From assembly GCF_001580915.1 (NCBI RefSeq), contig NZ_LHZQ01000211.1:1-64000 (forward strand): 64,000 nt of DNA. The letters are read 5' to 3'. The notes beneath the pieces are model-generated. The model was not told the DNA's origin. It made no database searches and was given only the letters and a program-made list of their open reading frames with translations. Positions 29,465 to 37,776 of the stretch are shown piece by piece (position 1 is the first letter of the stretch; each line of letters starts with the position of its first letter). This DNA comes from Acetobacter tropicalis. GTDB lineage: Bacteria > Pseudomonadota > Alphaproteobacteria > Acetobacterales > Acetobacteraceae. The position numbers were made by a program, and so were the translations under genes.

Positions 29465-32400
29465 ATTTCATCATCCACGCGTGCAGTGTTCCATTCCGGC
29501 ACACGGGCCAGACGGGCGTAATCTGCAAAGCGGGGCTCCTGCCCAGGATGAGGATGAGACAGGTAGGGTTGTGCCTGATTGTCATACGCCACCACACGCT
29601 CCCGCAAGCGTACCCATGTCTGCTCTGCCAAATCTGTCAGTGATATATCTTTCCCTGCGGAAATCGCCACCTCTGCGCCGGGCTCTGCACCCCCGGTCAG
29701 CCGCCAATATACCAGACCACCAATCTCCGCTGTTTTTTCCGTATCGATTTTCGGTAATTCCTTGAAACCGCCACGCAAGATCATGGCAGCTTCAAGCGGA
29801 AGCTGAGGGCTCCAGCCAAACTGGACGTCCCGCGCGGTTGGCAGCGTCCCTGTTTTGTAATCCCGTACAATCACACGGTTTTCTGCATCAAAATCAATAC
29901 GGTCTGCTCGCCCCACCAGCCGGAAAGGACCATGCGATGCGTCTGGCATATCCACCTGCCCGCGCAATTCTGTTTTAATACTGCGCGGCGTTCCTGCTGT
30001 TTCACGCCATGCTTCTTCCGCTTGAACAACCCAGGAAGCAATGCGCATCAGGCGTGGCTCCCACCACGCACGCAAAGCCGGGCGCAACGTTTGTGCGGCC
30101 AGCACATCCTGAAACATCTTTTGCAAGCCAGCCTCGGCATTAGCTGGCCAGGTTGTGCCATGCGTGCTGAACCACCGCTCAAGCGCTTCATGCACGATCA
30201 TCCCGTAATCAGATGCATCGGCAGGCTCCTCCAGTTCCGGCAAAGGTTGAAGCCGCAGTACATGGCGTGCGTAAATAGCGTAAGGGTCACGCATCCATGT
30301 TTCAATTTCCGTCACACTCAGGCGACGAGGCCGGAGAGCCACGGGCGGCGTGGGACGTGGAGGGGCAACAGGCCGCGCAGCCCCACCAGGCCGATCCACC
30401 TCATGCAGCCATTCCATAACCGGATGCGCCGGTACAGACAGGCCACGCCCGGCTAAAAACGCATCCAGCCGGGATAACCAACGCGCCGGTACCACGGGCG
30501 CACCCTCACGCCTTTTCGGGCAGGACAGCACAACGTTATCCGCCGCAGTTGCACAGGCAAAAAAATCATGCGCTGCCTGCCCCACTCCCTGTTCGGGTGA
30601 AGGCAGCCCCACACGTTGACGCATGGGGCGACTCATCCACGGACCGGCTTCTGCCACGGGCGGCCACACACCTTCTGCTAAACCACCCAGAATAACCGTA
30701 TCCGCCGTTTGCAGGCGAGCTTCAAACAGCCCCCAGATCAACACGCGCGGATGCAGGGCGGCCGGGTCCCCCCCACGGCGGCTGGCCACGCGCTCTTCCG
30801 CCAGAACGGCGCTCAACAAGCCATCCAGAACAGCGGGCGGCTGGGGTGGCAAAATATCTGATGCCATCATCAAATCTGTCAGACGGCTGGCCAGCAGGTT
30901 TCCTTCTTCCCCACGCCACAACCGTTCGGCCGGTTCTTCCGTATCCGTACGAACCAGCCGCTCAACCGTCCTGATCAAGGTTTCAAGCAGTTCCGGTACA
31001 GGCGCCCGATAGGTTTCTGTCACATCTTGCAAATGGTCGGGCATATCTTCCGCTGCGCTATCAGCCTGCGGCCATGCCAGAACAGGTGCAAAACACTCCG
31101 CCACTCTGTCCATGAACACAAGAAGAGGTTCCGGGCCAAAAGGGCGATCCGCCTCCGCACCGGCCTCAACCTGTTCTATTTTTTTCTCATTCCGCGTGTG
31201 TTCATCCAAGGCGCGTTCAACAGCCGCCCGTAAGGCCGCAAAACCCGGTGGGGGCGCAGGCCCTCGCAGAACCACACGCTCCAGAAGCCGGGCAGACGCA
31301 CGGCACACGCCTGCAGAAAGCCCACATGCTACCAAAGGATGTTTTAGAACTGAAAGAAGTGAAACCGGGGCAAACCGATTATCCACCAGTTGCGCCACCA
31401 GCCGCAATAGTACTCCGCCCGGCGTACCGATAAGAGAGGCCCCACCACTGTCATCCGCCAGAACACCCCAGCGCGAAAGTTCTGTCACCACGCGCGCCGC
31501 CAACCCCCGATCCGGGGTGATCAAAGCTGCCCGTTTGTGCGGCTGCTCAATCACATCCCGCATCAACATGGCGATGGCGACGGCTTCCTCCTGCTGGTCC
31601 GCCGGGTCTAACCGGGTAACATGAGGCAGGACAACGGGATCGGACCGCGCCCAGTCTTCCAGAGCAGAGGCGGGTAGCAATGCGCGGCACAGCGCCTGTG
31701 TGCGGGCTGGATAACCACCTTCTCCATCCCAGACGTGAACATCCGCCCTGACAGCATCCAAGGCCGCAAGCAGATGGCTCAGACCAGCCTGGGGGTGACT
31801 GTCTGGCAAATGGGCAAAGGTTTCTTCCGCCATGCCTGTATCCAGACCGGGAACCACCACCAGCCCCCCCGGGCAAGCCATAACGGCACGCAGGGCTTCT
31901 GCCGTAGCAGGCATCACATTAGTAAAACCGGCTGCCCACAAACGGGTTTTGTCCCCCTTCTCCGCCTGTTCATGCCATAACTTTGCCTGCGCCCGCAGCA
32001 GAGCAACCTGCCGGGCAACGGGGTTCATAAGCCCTTGCGCCCTCAACCATTCCGGCCACGCACGTGTGACAATATCCAGAAACTGCAAAATGGTTTGCCA
32101 GTGCTGAGCAAAATCATCCTGCACAGCGTCCGGTAGGCGGGCAGCAAGATCCACATCCGCCCATTCTGCTTCATCCATAAGGTCTGCCAGCGCCTTGGCC
32201 AGAGGCCATGCCTGATCAAGCGTGGGCCGTGTGCCAAACGCCCCTTCGGCCTGCAGAACCAGACGGGTCAACACAGCCAGACGCATCATGCTGGCAACGG
32301 GGGGAGGCAGGTCGATCCCTTCGGCTCCCCCTAGATCAGATGCAAGCCCCAGTTCTGCCTCATCCAGCGCACTGATTGGAATAATGCGAGGCAGCAACAT

Positions 32401-32577
32401 GGGGCTGCCATCCATATGGCGCAGAAACGCCTCTGTCAGCGCGCGTGCTGCACGTCGGCCAGGAAGAACAATAACCCCTTCCCCGATTGCCTGAGCGTCT
32501 CCTCCTGCTGCTTCAATCCACCGCTGCGCCAGATGATCCAGAAAAGGCAGATGGGCTGGAATTGTCGCCAAACTCAT
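29461..32577 (-). CDS. addB: Double-strand break repair protein AddB
   Basis: Second subunit of AddAB (1038 residues, alphaproteobacterial type). The N-terminal VIVLPGRRAARAL replaces a true Walker A, as in AddB proteins that have lost the helicase motor. Late in the protein LSVTEIETWMRDPYAIYARHVL leads into the nuclease domain, where GRADRIDF and VIVRDYKTGTLPT are the metal-site motifs. The stop overlaps the addA start (ATGA). Upstream lies tsaE after an 84-base gap with no gene in it; in many Alphaproteobacteria two cell-wall recycling genes (amgK and murU) occupy this position. Confidence 0.93.
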   Translation of the reverse strand: MSLATIPAHLPFLDHLAQRWIEAAGGDAQAIGEGVIVLPGRRAARALTEAFLRHMDGSPMLLPRIIPISALDEAELGLASDLGGAEGIDLPPPVASMMRLAVLTRLVLQAEGAFGTRPTLDQAWPLAKALADLMDEAEWADVDLAARLPDAVQDDFAQHWQTILQFLDIVTRAWPEWLRAQGLMNPVARQVALLRAQAKLWHEQAEKGDKTRLWAAGFTNVMPATAEALRAVMACPGGLVVVPGLDTGMAEETFAHLPDSHPQAGLSHLLAALDAVRADVHVWDGEGGYPARTQALCRALLPASALEDWARSDPVVLPHVTRLDPADQQEEAVAIAMLMRDVIEQPHKRAALITPDRGLAARVVTELSRWGVLADDSGGASLIGTPGGVLLRLVAQLVDNRFAPVSLLSVLKHPLVACGLSAGVCRASARLLERVVLRGPAPPPGFAALRAAVERALDEHTRNEKKIEQVEAGAEADRPFGPEPLLVFMDRVAECFAPVLAWPQADSAAEDMPDHLQDVTETYRAPVPELLETLIRTVERLVRTDTEEPAERLWRGEEGNLLASRLTDLMMASDILPPQPPAVLDGLLSAVLAEERVASRRGGDPAALHPRVLIWGLFEARLQTADTVILGGLAEGVWPPVAEAGPWMSRPMRQRVGLPSPEQGVGQAAHDFFACATAADNVVLSCPKRREGAPVVPARWLSRLDAFLAGRGLSVPAHPVMEWLHEVDRPGGAARPVAPPRPTPPVALRPRRLSVTEIETWMRDPYAIYARHVLRLQPLPELEEPADASDYGMIVHEALERWFSTHGTTWPANAEAGLQKMFQDVLAAQTLRPALRAWWEPRLMRIASWVVQAEEAWRETAGTPRSIKTELRGQVDMPDASHGPFRLVGRADRIDFDAENRVIVRDYKTGTLPTARDVQFGWSPQLPLEAAMILRGGFKELPKIDTEKTAEIGGLVYWRLTGGAEPGAEVAISAGKDISLTDLAEQTWVRLRERVVAYDNQAQPYLSHPHPGQEPRFADYARLARVPEWNTARVDDEI

Positions 32578-32661
32578 ATTGTCTTGACCTTACTGCGCGG
32601 AAACGAACCTGACATAAGAAAAGCCCCATCAGGCAACCAGACAGACGCTTCACAAAAGCAT

Positions 32662-33147
32662 TTACACATTGGTTTCTGGGCCCAAAGACAAACCAGCAGC
32701 GTCAAGCCGCTGGGACCAACCTTTAATCGAAACCTGTCGGTCGCCACCGGCCAGCACCGAAACGCCCAGATGCAAAGCGTCATCGGGTGTCAGATCTTCC
32801 AGTCGCTCAGGCCATTCCACCAGCACAATACCGTCCCGAGCTTCTTCCCAGCCCAGTTCTTCCAGTTCATCTGGGCCACCAAGACGCCACAGATCAAAAT
32901 GGGAGACGGCGCAAAGGGGGGCATCATAGGTTTGCACCAGAGTATAAGTCGGACTCGGCACATCCAGAGCAGGGTTCTCACAGAGTGCCCGCAAAAAAGC
33001 ACGTGCAAACACGCTTTTTCCTGCCCCTAACGGACCAGAGAGCAGAATGGTGTCTCCGGGTCGAACCACAGCGGCTATCTGCATAGCAAAGTGTTGTGTT
33101 GCTGCCTCATCTTTTAAAATCACGCTCGCACCCATAGACAGCCCCAC
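32662..33147 (-). CDS. tsaE: tRNA threonylcarbamoyladenosine ATPase TsaE
   Basis: ATPase needed with TsaB and TsaD for the t6A37 modification of ANN-decoding tRNAs. The 161-residue protein has Walker A SGPLGAGKSVFARAFLRAL, SPTYTLVQTY, FDLWRLGGPDELEELGWEE and VLVEWPERL, all TsaE marks. The ATG at 33147 is used; an ATG four codons later is possible. It is probably the first gene of the tsaE-addB-addA-trxA run. Its upstream region is AT-rich and shared with the divergent CtrA-like gene. Confidence 0.92.
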   Translation of the reverse strand: MGLSMGASVILKDEAATQHFAMQIAAVVRPGDTILLSGPLGAGKSVFARAFLRALCENPALDVPSPTYTLVQTYDAPLCAVSHFDLWRLGGPDELEELGWEEARDGIVLVEWPERLEDLTPDDALHLGVSVLAGGDRQVSIKGWSQRLDAAGLSLGPETNV

Positions 33148-33574
33148 CGCCTCTTACCTTGCATTGTCATACCTTCTCTAGGGCTTTTTATCAGATCAGC
33201 ACAGCATGTCAGAAGTCCACATGGCAAAAACCATCATAAAAAAGAGAATTTCTTCAGTATTTCAAAAAATAAAGCAAAGATTCAAAAAGTTATTATTTAC
33301 TTTCTTATTTATTACATTAACTTAATAAATATAAGATCAAGTGTGCCGTGATTTCTATTTATCAACACCAGATTGTAAGAAATTCTCAATCATAAGTTGC
33401 AACATTCAGATTCAAAACGCGTTATGCGTTAATTGCATACCCTTAAAAAGATACAACCAATGGTGGTAAAAAATTTGTTTACGTTATATGAAAGGGTATG
33501 AATTGATATTATAACACCTCGAACACAACCATTGGGTGTGTTTGTACTCTCTTCCGGGAGAAGGGACTAACGCC
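33148..33574. other. AT-rich intergenic region upstream of the CtrA-like gene
   Basis: These 427 bases hold no gene. From 33241 to 33360 I count 25 G or C in 120 bases (21%), far below the rest of the window. The region probably carries the promoters of tsaE and the CtrA-like gene. The TTAA words at 33317, 33322, 33429 and 33443 do not have the 7-base spacing of a full CtrA box. Two similar words, ACAACCAATGGTGGT near 33453 and ACAACCATTGGGTGT near 33525, may be regulator sites. Confidence 0.7.
33475..33502 (+). promoter_or_regulatory. Possible promoter of the CtrA-like gene
   Basis: TTGTTT (33475-33480) and TATGAA (33497-33502) are separated by 16 bases and lie about 70 bases before the start codon. 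In sequence this AT-rich such words occur by chance, so support is weak. Confidence 0.3.
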
Positions 33575-34297
33575 ATGCGAATTCTATTGGCCGAAGACAA
33601 CAATGCTGCAACTCAAACGATTCTTCCCGTTCTTATACACGCCGGACTTCACGTAGATGTGACCGAGACGGGGCGCGGCGCAATTGAAATGCTCCGCAAT
33701 TATACGTACGGTTTGGTAATTGTAGAGTTATTTCTGCCCGATATGGATGGCTACGACTTTATTGCCTCTCTCCGGGCGCGAAAAATTCAGACTCCTATCG
33801 TCATCTTATTTTCAATTGGTGCAGATGATTATCTGACAAAACCTTTTGACCCGGAAGAACTTGTTGCACGGGTTCAGGCTATTTTAAGACGGTCTAACGG
33901 TTATTGTCAGCCTATCACGGAAGTTGGCAATCTAGCTCTTGATCTCAACCAACATACCGTTACCGTGGCGGGCTTGCCCGTTCATCTAACAGGAAAAGAG
34001 TTTGCTATTCTCGAACTTCTTGTTCTGAGAAAAGGCGTTTCTTTATCCAAAGAAGCTCTCCTCAACCACCTTTACGGTGGGCATGATGAACCAGACATCA
34101 AGATTATTGATGTCTTTGTATGCAAATTACGCAAAAAACTTCAGGCTGCTGGAGCGGGAAACCTCATTTCCACCATTTGGGGACGTGGGTATGTTCTCAA
34201 TGACCCTCCGCCGAAAAAGCCCGCAGCGCACCAGATCAATGCCGCCAGGCATTATCAGGAAAGCCGGGCTCCTCAACTCCAGGCAGCCGGAGAATAA
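33575..34297 (+). CDS. CtrA-like response regulator with Glu in place of the phospho-acceptor Asp
   Basis: An OmpR/CtrA-family DNA-binding regulator of 240 residues. The winged-helix half is strongly CtrA-like: HLTGKEFAILELL, NHLYGGHDEPDIKIIDVFV, CKLRKKL and WGRGYVL. The receiver aligns without gaps to Caulobacter CtrA through residue 78. The position of Asp51 holds Glu (YGLVIVELFLPDMDGY), and about 12 residues between ILFS and GADDYLTKPF are missing, which removes most of the beta4-alpha4 loop and helix alpha4. Glu7, Asp8 and Lys89 of the acidic pocket remain. It should not be phosphorylated normally and may be permanently active. The C-terminus ends QAAGE, not the Ala-Ala that CtrA uses for ClpXP. 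The ATG at 33575 has AGAAGGG upstream. The gene stands alone after an AT-rich gap; it is probably a paralogue of the main CtrA. Confidence 0.85.
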   Translation: MRILLAEDNNAATQTILPVLIHAGLHVDVTETGRGAIEMLRNYTYGLVIVELFLPDMDGYDFIASLRARKIQTPIVILFSIGADDYLTKPFDPEELVARVQAILRRSNGYCQPITEVGNLALDLNQHTVTVAGLPVHLTGKEFAILELLVLRKGVSLSKEALLNHLYGGHDEPDIKIIDVFVCKLRKKLQAAGAGNLISTIWGRGYVLNDPPPKKPAAHQINAARHYQESRAPQLQAAGE

Positions 34298-34328
34298 GGA
34301 ATTACTTAAAAACCATTATGAAATAATT

Positions 34329-35174
34329 CTATTTCCGAAATGGATGCGCGTGCCATAGGGGGCCTGCCCCATGGCCCAATCCTGGCGCTGTAAGAATAGC
34401 GTTCCGCACATACTGACGGCTTAAGGAAATGGCATCTGCCATGGCATGATTTTGAGCAAGCAGCGTGGCCAACGCACTTGCCAGAGTACATCCTGTTCCA
34501 TGTGTATGGCGGGTAGGAATTCGTTTATCTGCAAATTCCGTAAAACCGGTATCATCCAGCAGGACATCTACCAGATCGTCACCTGATAAATGACCGCCTT
34601 TCAGCAGGACCGCTGCACCTGTTTCCTCTCGCAAATGGCGCGCCGCCACCCTCATATCCTGTATCGTCTCCACAGAACGACCCGTGAGACGTTCTGCTTC
34701 GGGCAGGTTGGGGGTCAGCACTGTCGCGAGCGGAAAGAGGTACGCCTTCAGCGTACTAATGGCGTCCTTTGCCAGCAAGGCTGCGCCCCCCTTAGCTACC
34801 ATAACGGGATCAAGCACGAAAAGCGTCTGGACGTTCTGCTGGCGATAGGCCGTAATTTCCTGCGCCACCACACGGATTTCAGCCGGACCACCCACCATAC
34901 CGGTTTTGAACGCATCTGTGCCCAGATCATTCAGAACGCTCCGAATCTGGAGGCGCAGAAAGTCCGGATCTACAGGATAAATTCCCTGCACACCTAAAGT
35001 ATTCTGGGCGGTCAAAGCCGTAATGGCTGTCATGGCGTAACCACCCAAAGCCGTAATAGCTTTGATATCCGCCTGAATACCGGCTCCGCCGCCCGAATCA
35101 CTTCCCGCAATGGACAGCACCCGCGCCGGAGCGCGTTGCTGCGATCCGGTGATCAAAGGTTCTGGTACCGTCAT
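34329..35174 (-). CDS. thiD: Hydroxymethylpyrimidine / phosphomethylpyrimidine kinase
   Basis: Phosphorylates HMP and HMP-P in thiamine synthesis. The 281-residue ribokinase-fold protein has SIAGSDSGGGAGIQADIKA near the N-terminus, TALTAQNTLGV, KTGMVGG, DPVMVAKGG, TPNLPEAERL, LLKGGHL and THGTGCTLASALA with the catalytic-base region. It starts 5 bases after the glmM stop, so it is co-transcribed with glmM. No TPP riboswitch or other thiamine genes are seen nearby. It is convergent with the CtrA-like gene. Confidence 0.94.
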   Translation of the reverse strand: MTVPEPLITGSQQRAPARVLSIAGSDSGGGAGIQADIKAITALGGYAMTAITALTAQNTLGVQGIYPVDPDFLRLQIRSVLNDLGTDAFKTGMVGGPAEIRVVAQEITAYRQQNVQTLFVLDPVMVAKGGAALLAKDAISTLKAYLFPLATVLTPNLPEAERLTGRSVETIQDMRVAARHLREETGAAVLLKGGHLSGDDLVDVLLDDTGFTEFADKRIPTRHTHGTGCTLASALATLLAQNHAMADAISLSRQYVRNAILTAPGLGHGAGPLWHAHPFRK

Positions 35175-35179
35175 CGTAC

Positions 35180-36538
35180 TCAGGCGGGTTCGCTCACAGC
35201 CTGAAGCGCGTCACACATCTGGGTGACAACCTCATCCACCAGCGCTGCATCCTCAGCTTCCGCCATCACGCGCACCAACGGTTCCGTGCCGCTCTTGCGC
35301 AGAACCAACCGTCCACGGCCTGAGAGTTTCTGCTCTACTTCCTTCTGTTTGGCCAGAACGCTGTCCGCTTCAAGCGGGCTGCCGCCCGTAAAACGCACAT
35401 TCTGCAACTTCTGAGGGAATGGGTTGAACATCCGGCAGACTTCGCTGGCAGAGCGTCCATCTTGCACCAGCACGGCCAGAATTTGCAGAGCAGCAATCAG
35501 GCCGTCTCCAGTGGTTGCAAAATCTGTCAGCACCATATGGCCAGATTGTTCACCGCCAATATTGCTGCCCAGTTCCCGCATACGTTCCACAACGTAGCGA
35601 TCTCCAACCGCCGTACGCTCCAGACCTACATTCAGCGTGTTCAGAAAACGCTCCAAGCCCATGTTGGACATGACTGTGGCCACAACCGACTCGCCAATCA
35701 GTCGCCCTTCCCGTGCCCAGGACTGCGCAATCAAGGCTAGAATCTGGTCACCATCAATCAGACGGCCCGTTTCATCCGCAATCAGAACGCGGTCTGCATC
35801 GCCATCCAGCGCGATGCCCAGATTCGCCTTATGCTGGACCACGGCTTTACACAGCGCCTCCGGATGCGTGGAGCCACATCCTTCATTAATGTTAACCCCA
35901 TCAGGCGTACACCCGATCCGGATGACTTCCGCTCCCAGTTCCCACAAGGCCGTAGGGGCCACCCGGTAGGCCGAGCCATTGGCGCAATCAATCACAATTT
36001 TCATGCCATCCAGCCGCAGTTTACGCGGAAAGGAAGCTTTCGCACTCTCCACGTACCGTCCGGCAGCGTCATTCAGGCGGGAGGCACGGCCAATCTTCTC
36101 CGGCGTTGCCAGGCGCCCAGTCAGATCAGCCTCCATCAGGTCTTCAATATCCGTTTCATCATGATCGGACAGTTTAAAACCATCTGGGCCAAACAACTTG
36201 ATACCATTGTCTCCAAACGGATTGTGAGACGCCGAGATCATGACACCCAGATCAGCACGGAGCGAACGGGTCAGCATGGCAATGGCCGGTGTGGGGAGCG
36301 GACCAACGAGCGTTACATCCATTCCGGCAGACAGAAAACCAGCAACCAGTGCGCTTTCAATCATGTAGCCGGACAGACGCGTATCCTTACCAAGAAGAAC
36401 GCTGTGCCGATGATCACCGCGTGTAAAGCGCAGTCCGGCAGCCTGCCCCAGCCTTTGAGCAGTTTCCACGGTCATGGGAGCAATGTTCGCAGTCCCCCGG
36501 ATGCCATCTGTTCCGAAAAGACGTCTTGTCCTGCTCAT
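35180..36538 (-). CDS. glmM: Phosphoglucosamine mutase
   Basis: Converts glucosamine-6-phosphate to glucosamine-1-phosphate for peptidoglycan and LPS precursors. The 452-residue protein has the phospho-serine loop [12 protein letters not shown] (Ser104), the metal loop [18 protein letters not shown] (sugar binding) and [12 protein letters not shown] (phosphate binding). The ATG at 36538 gives the conserved start [15 protein letters not shown], with GAGAGA upstream; an in-frame start at 36589 is rejected. It follows folP by 135 bases, the folP-glmM pairing also common elsewhere. Confidence 0.96.
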   Translation of the reverse strand: MSRTRRLFGTDGIRGTANIAPMTVETAQRLGQAAGLRFTRGDHRHSVLLGKDTRLSGYMIESALVAGFLSAGMDVTLVGPLPTPAIAMLTRSLRADLGVMISASHNPFGDNGIKLFGPDGFKLSDHDETDIEDLMEADLTGRLATPEKIGRASRLNDAAGRYVESAKASFPRKLRLDGMKIVIDCANGSAYRVAPTALWELGAEVIRIGCTPDGVNINEGCGSTHPEALCKAVVQHKANLGIALDGDADRVLIADETGRLIDGDQILALIAQSWAREGRLIGESVVATVMSNMGLERFLNTLNVGLERTAVGDRYVVERMRELGSNIGGEQSGHMVLTDFATTGDGLIAALQILAVLVQDGRSASEVCRMFNPFPQKLQNVRFTGGSPLEADSVLAKQKEVEQKLSGRGRLVLRKSGTEPLVRVMAEAEDAALVDEVVTQMCDALQAVSEPA

Positions 36539-36673
36539 GTCATCTCTCTCCATGCCGTCGGGCCATTTTGCAGACGATGTGACGCCCAAAAATGGCTTTT
36601 TTCCTTCTTCTCTTCTCCCTAAAACGATTCAGGGTCTGAAGAAACCGCGAAGACCTGCACCGACCTTCTTTTT

Positions 36674-37708
36674 TCAGGCGACATGCACAGCCCGCCACAT
36701 CGTGACGGCCTGCACCATGCCCTCCACCTCATGCACACGCAAAATACTATTCCCCAAAGGCAAGGCCTCCAGCGTAGCCGTTTGAGTGGCAGGGTCTCGC
36801 CGTGCCGGGTCTGATACCCCCGTCAATTCCCCGATCATACGTTTGCGGGAAAGACCTAGCAGCACCCTGCACCCCAGATTAGCCAGCAGGGGAAGACGTG
36901 CCAGCATTTCCCGGTTCTGCTCGGTCGTTTTGGCAAACCCCAGACCGGGGTCAATCACCAGACGTTCGCGTGCAATGCCCGCATCCAAGGCAGCCTGCAC
37001 TCTCTGGCCCAACTCCCGCACCACCTCGTAACCTACATCCTCATATACCGCATGCTGCGCCATGGTTTCTGGAACACCACGCATATGCATCAGCACCACA
37101 CCACACTCGTGCTCGGCTAGAAGCGGCAAAGCATCTGGATCGTGCGCCAGAGCTGAAACATCGTTGATCACATCGGCCCCAACGGCCAGAGCCTGCTCCA
37201 TCACAAAGCTATTACGGGTATCCACAGAGAGAACCACATCTGGAGACTGCTTCCTTAGTGCGCGGAGGGCGGGGCCTATCCGGTGCCATTCCTGCTGCGG
37301 AGTGACAGGCAAGGACCCCGGACGTGTGCTTTCTCCCCCCAGATCAAGCACATCTGCCCCGGCGCGAACCATTGCCTGCCCCGCCTCTACAGCCTTGCTG
37401 GTTTCAAGGTGGGTTCCACCATCACTGAAACTGTCCGGTGTGAGGTTAAGGATACCCATGACCAAAGGCCTCTCGGGTAATTTTCCACTGACGGGCCTTT
37501 GGGCAACCCGCACCAGTTCTTTCTCCCACCCGGCAGGGACGGCAGCAACAGGCATAAAGCCGCTGCGGGTATTATCTTCTATCAGATCCACACAGGTAAA
37601 CGCTGCGGGACCACCCGCAAGTGGTAAGGCATCTCCTCGTTCCACCGCTTCCTGCGCGGCAACACCATAGAGCAGCCCTGCGGGTTCCACCAACCGTCTG
37701 AAATCCAT
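36674..37708 (-). CDS. folP: Dihydropteroate synthase
   Basis: Condenses p-aminobenzoate with the pterin diphosphate in folate synthesis; the sulfonamide target. Family motifs are MGILNLTPDSFSDGG, LDLGGESTRPGS, SVDTRNS, NDVSAL, LMHMRG and DPGLGFAKT. At 344 residues it is longer than the usual 270-280 because about 70 residues precede the catalytic barrel (FRRLVEPAGLLYGVAAQEAV and onward), probably an Acetobacteraceae-type extension. It sits between ftsH and glmM on the same strand and is separated from ftsH by a terminator hairpin. Confidence 0.94.
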   Translation of the reverse strand: MDFRRLVEPAGLLYGVAAQEAVERGDALPLAGGPAAFTCVDLIEDNTRSGFMPVAAVPAGWEKELVRVAQRPVSGKLPERPLVMGILNLTPDSFSDGGTHLETSKAVEAGQAMVRAGADVLDLGGESTRPGSLPVTPQQEWHRIGPALRALRKQSPDVVLSVDTRNSFVMEQALAVGADVINDVSALAHDPDALPLLAEHECGVVLMHMRGVPETMAQHAVYEDVGYEVVRELGQRVQAALDAGIARERLVIDPGLGFAKTTEQNREMLARLPLLANLGCRVLLGLSRKRMIGELTGVSDPARRDPATQTATLEALPLGNSILRVHEVEGMVQAVTMWRAVHVA

Positions 37709-37728
37709 TCTTCTCCCCCAAACGCAAA

Positions 37729-37752
37729 GAAGGCGGCATTGCTGCCGCCTTC
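37729..37752 (-). terminator. Terminator hairpin after ftsH
   Basis: GAAGGCGGCA (37729-37738) and TGCCGCCTTC (37743-37752) form a perfect 10-base-pair stem with a 4-base loop, 24 bases beyond the ftsH stop. On the minus strand it is followed by TTTGCGTTT, a broken T run. It separates ftsH from folP. Confidence 0.7.
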
Positions 37753-37776
37753 CCTTAACCTTAGCTGATCCTGCTC

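Noticed and set aside
33148-33574. CtrA boxes upstream of the CtrA-like gene, suggesting autoregulation
   Set aside because: TTAA words are present, but none has the TTAA-N7-TTAA spacing; the closest pair is 10 bases apart in AT-rich sequence.
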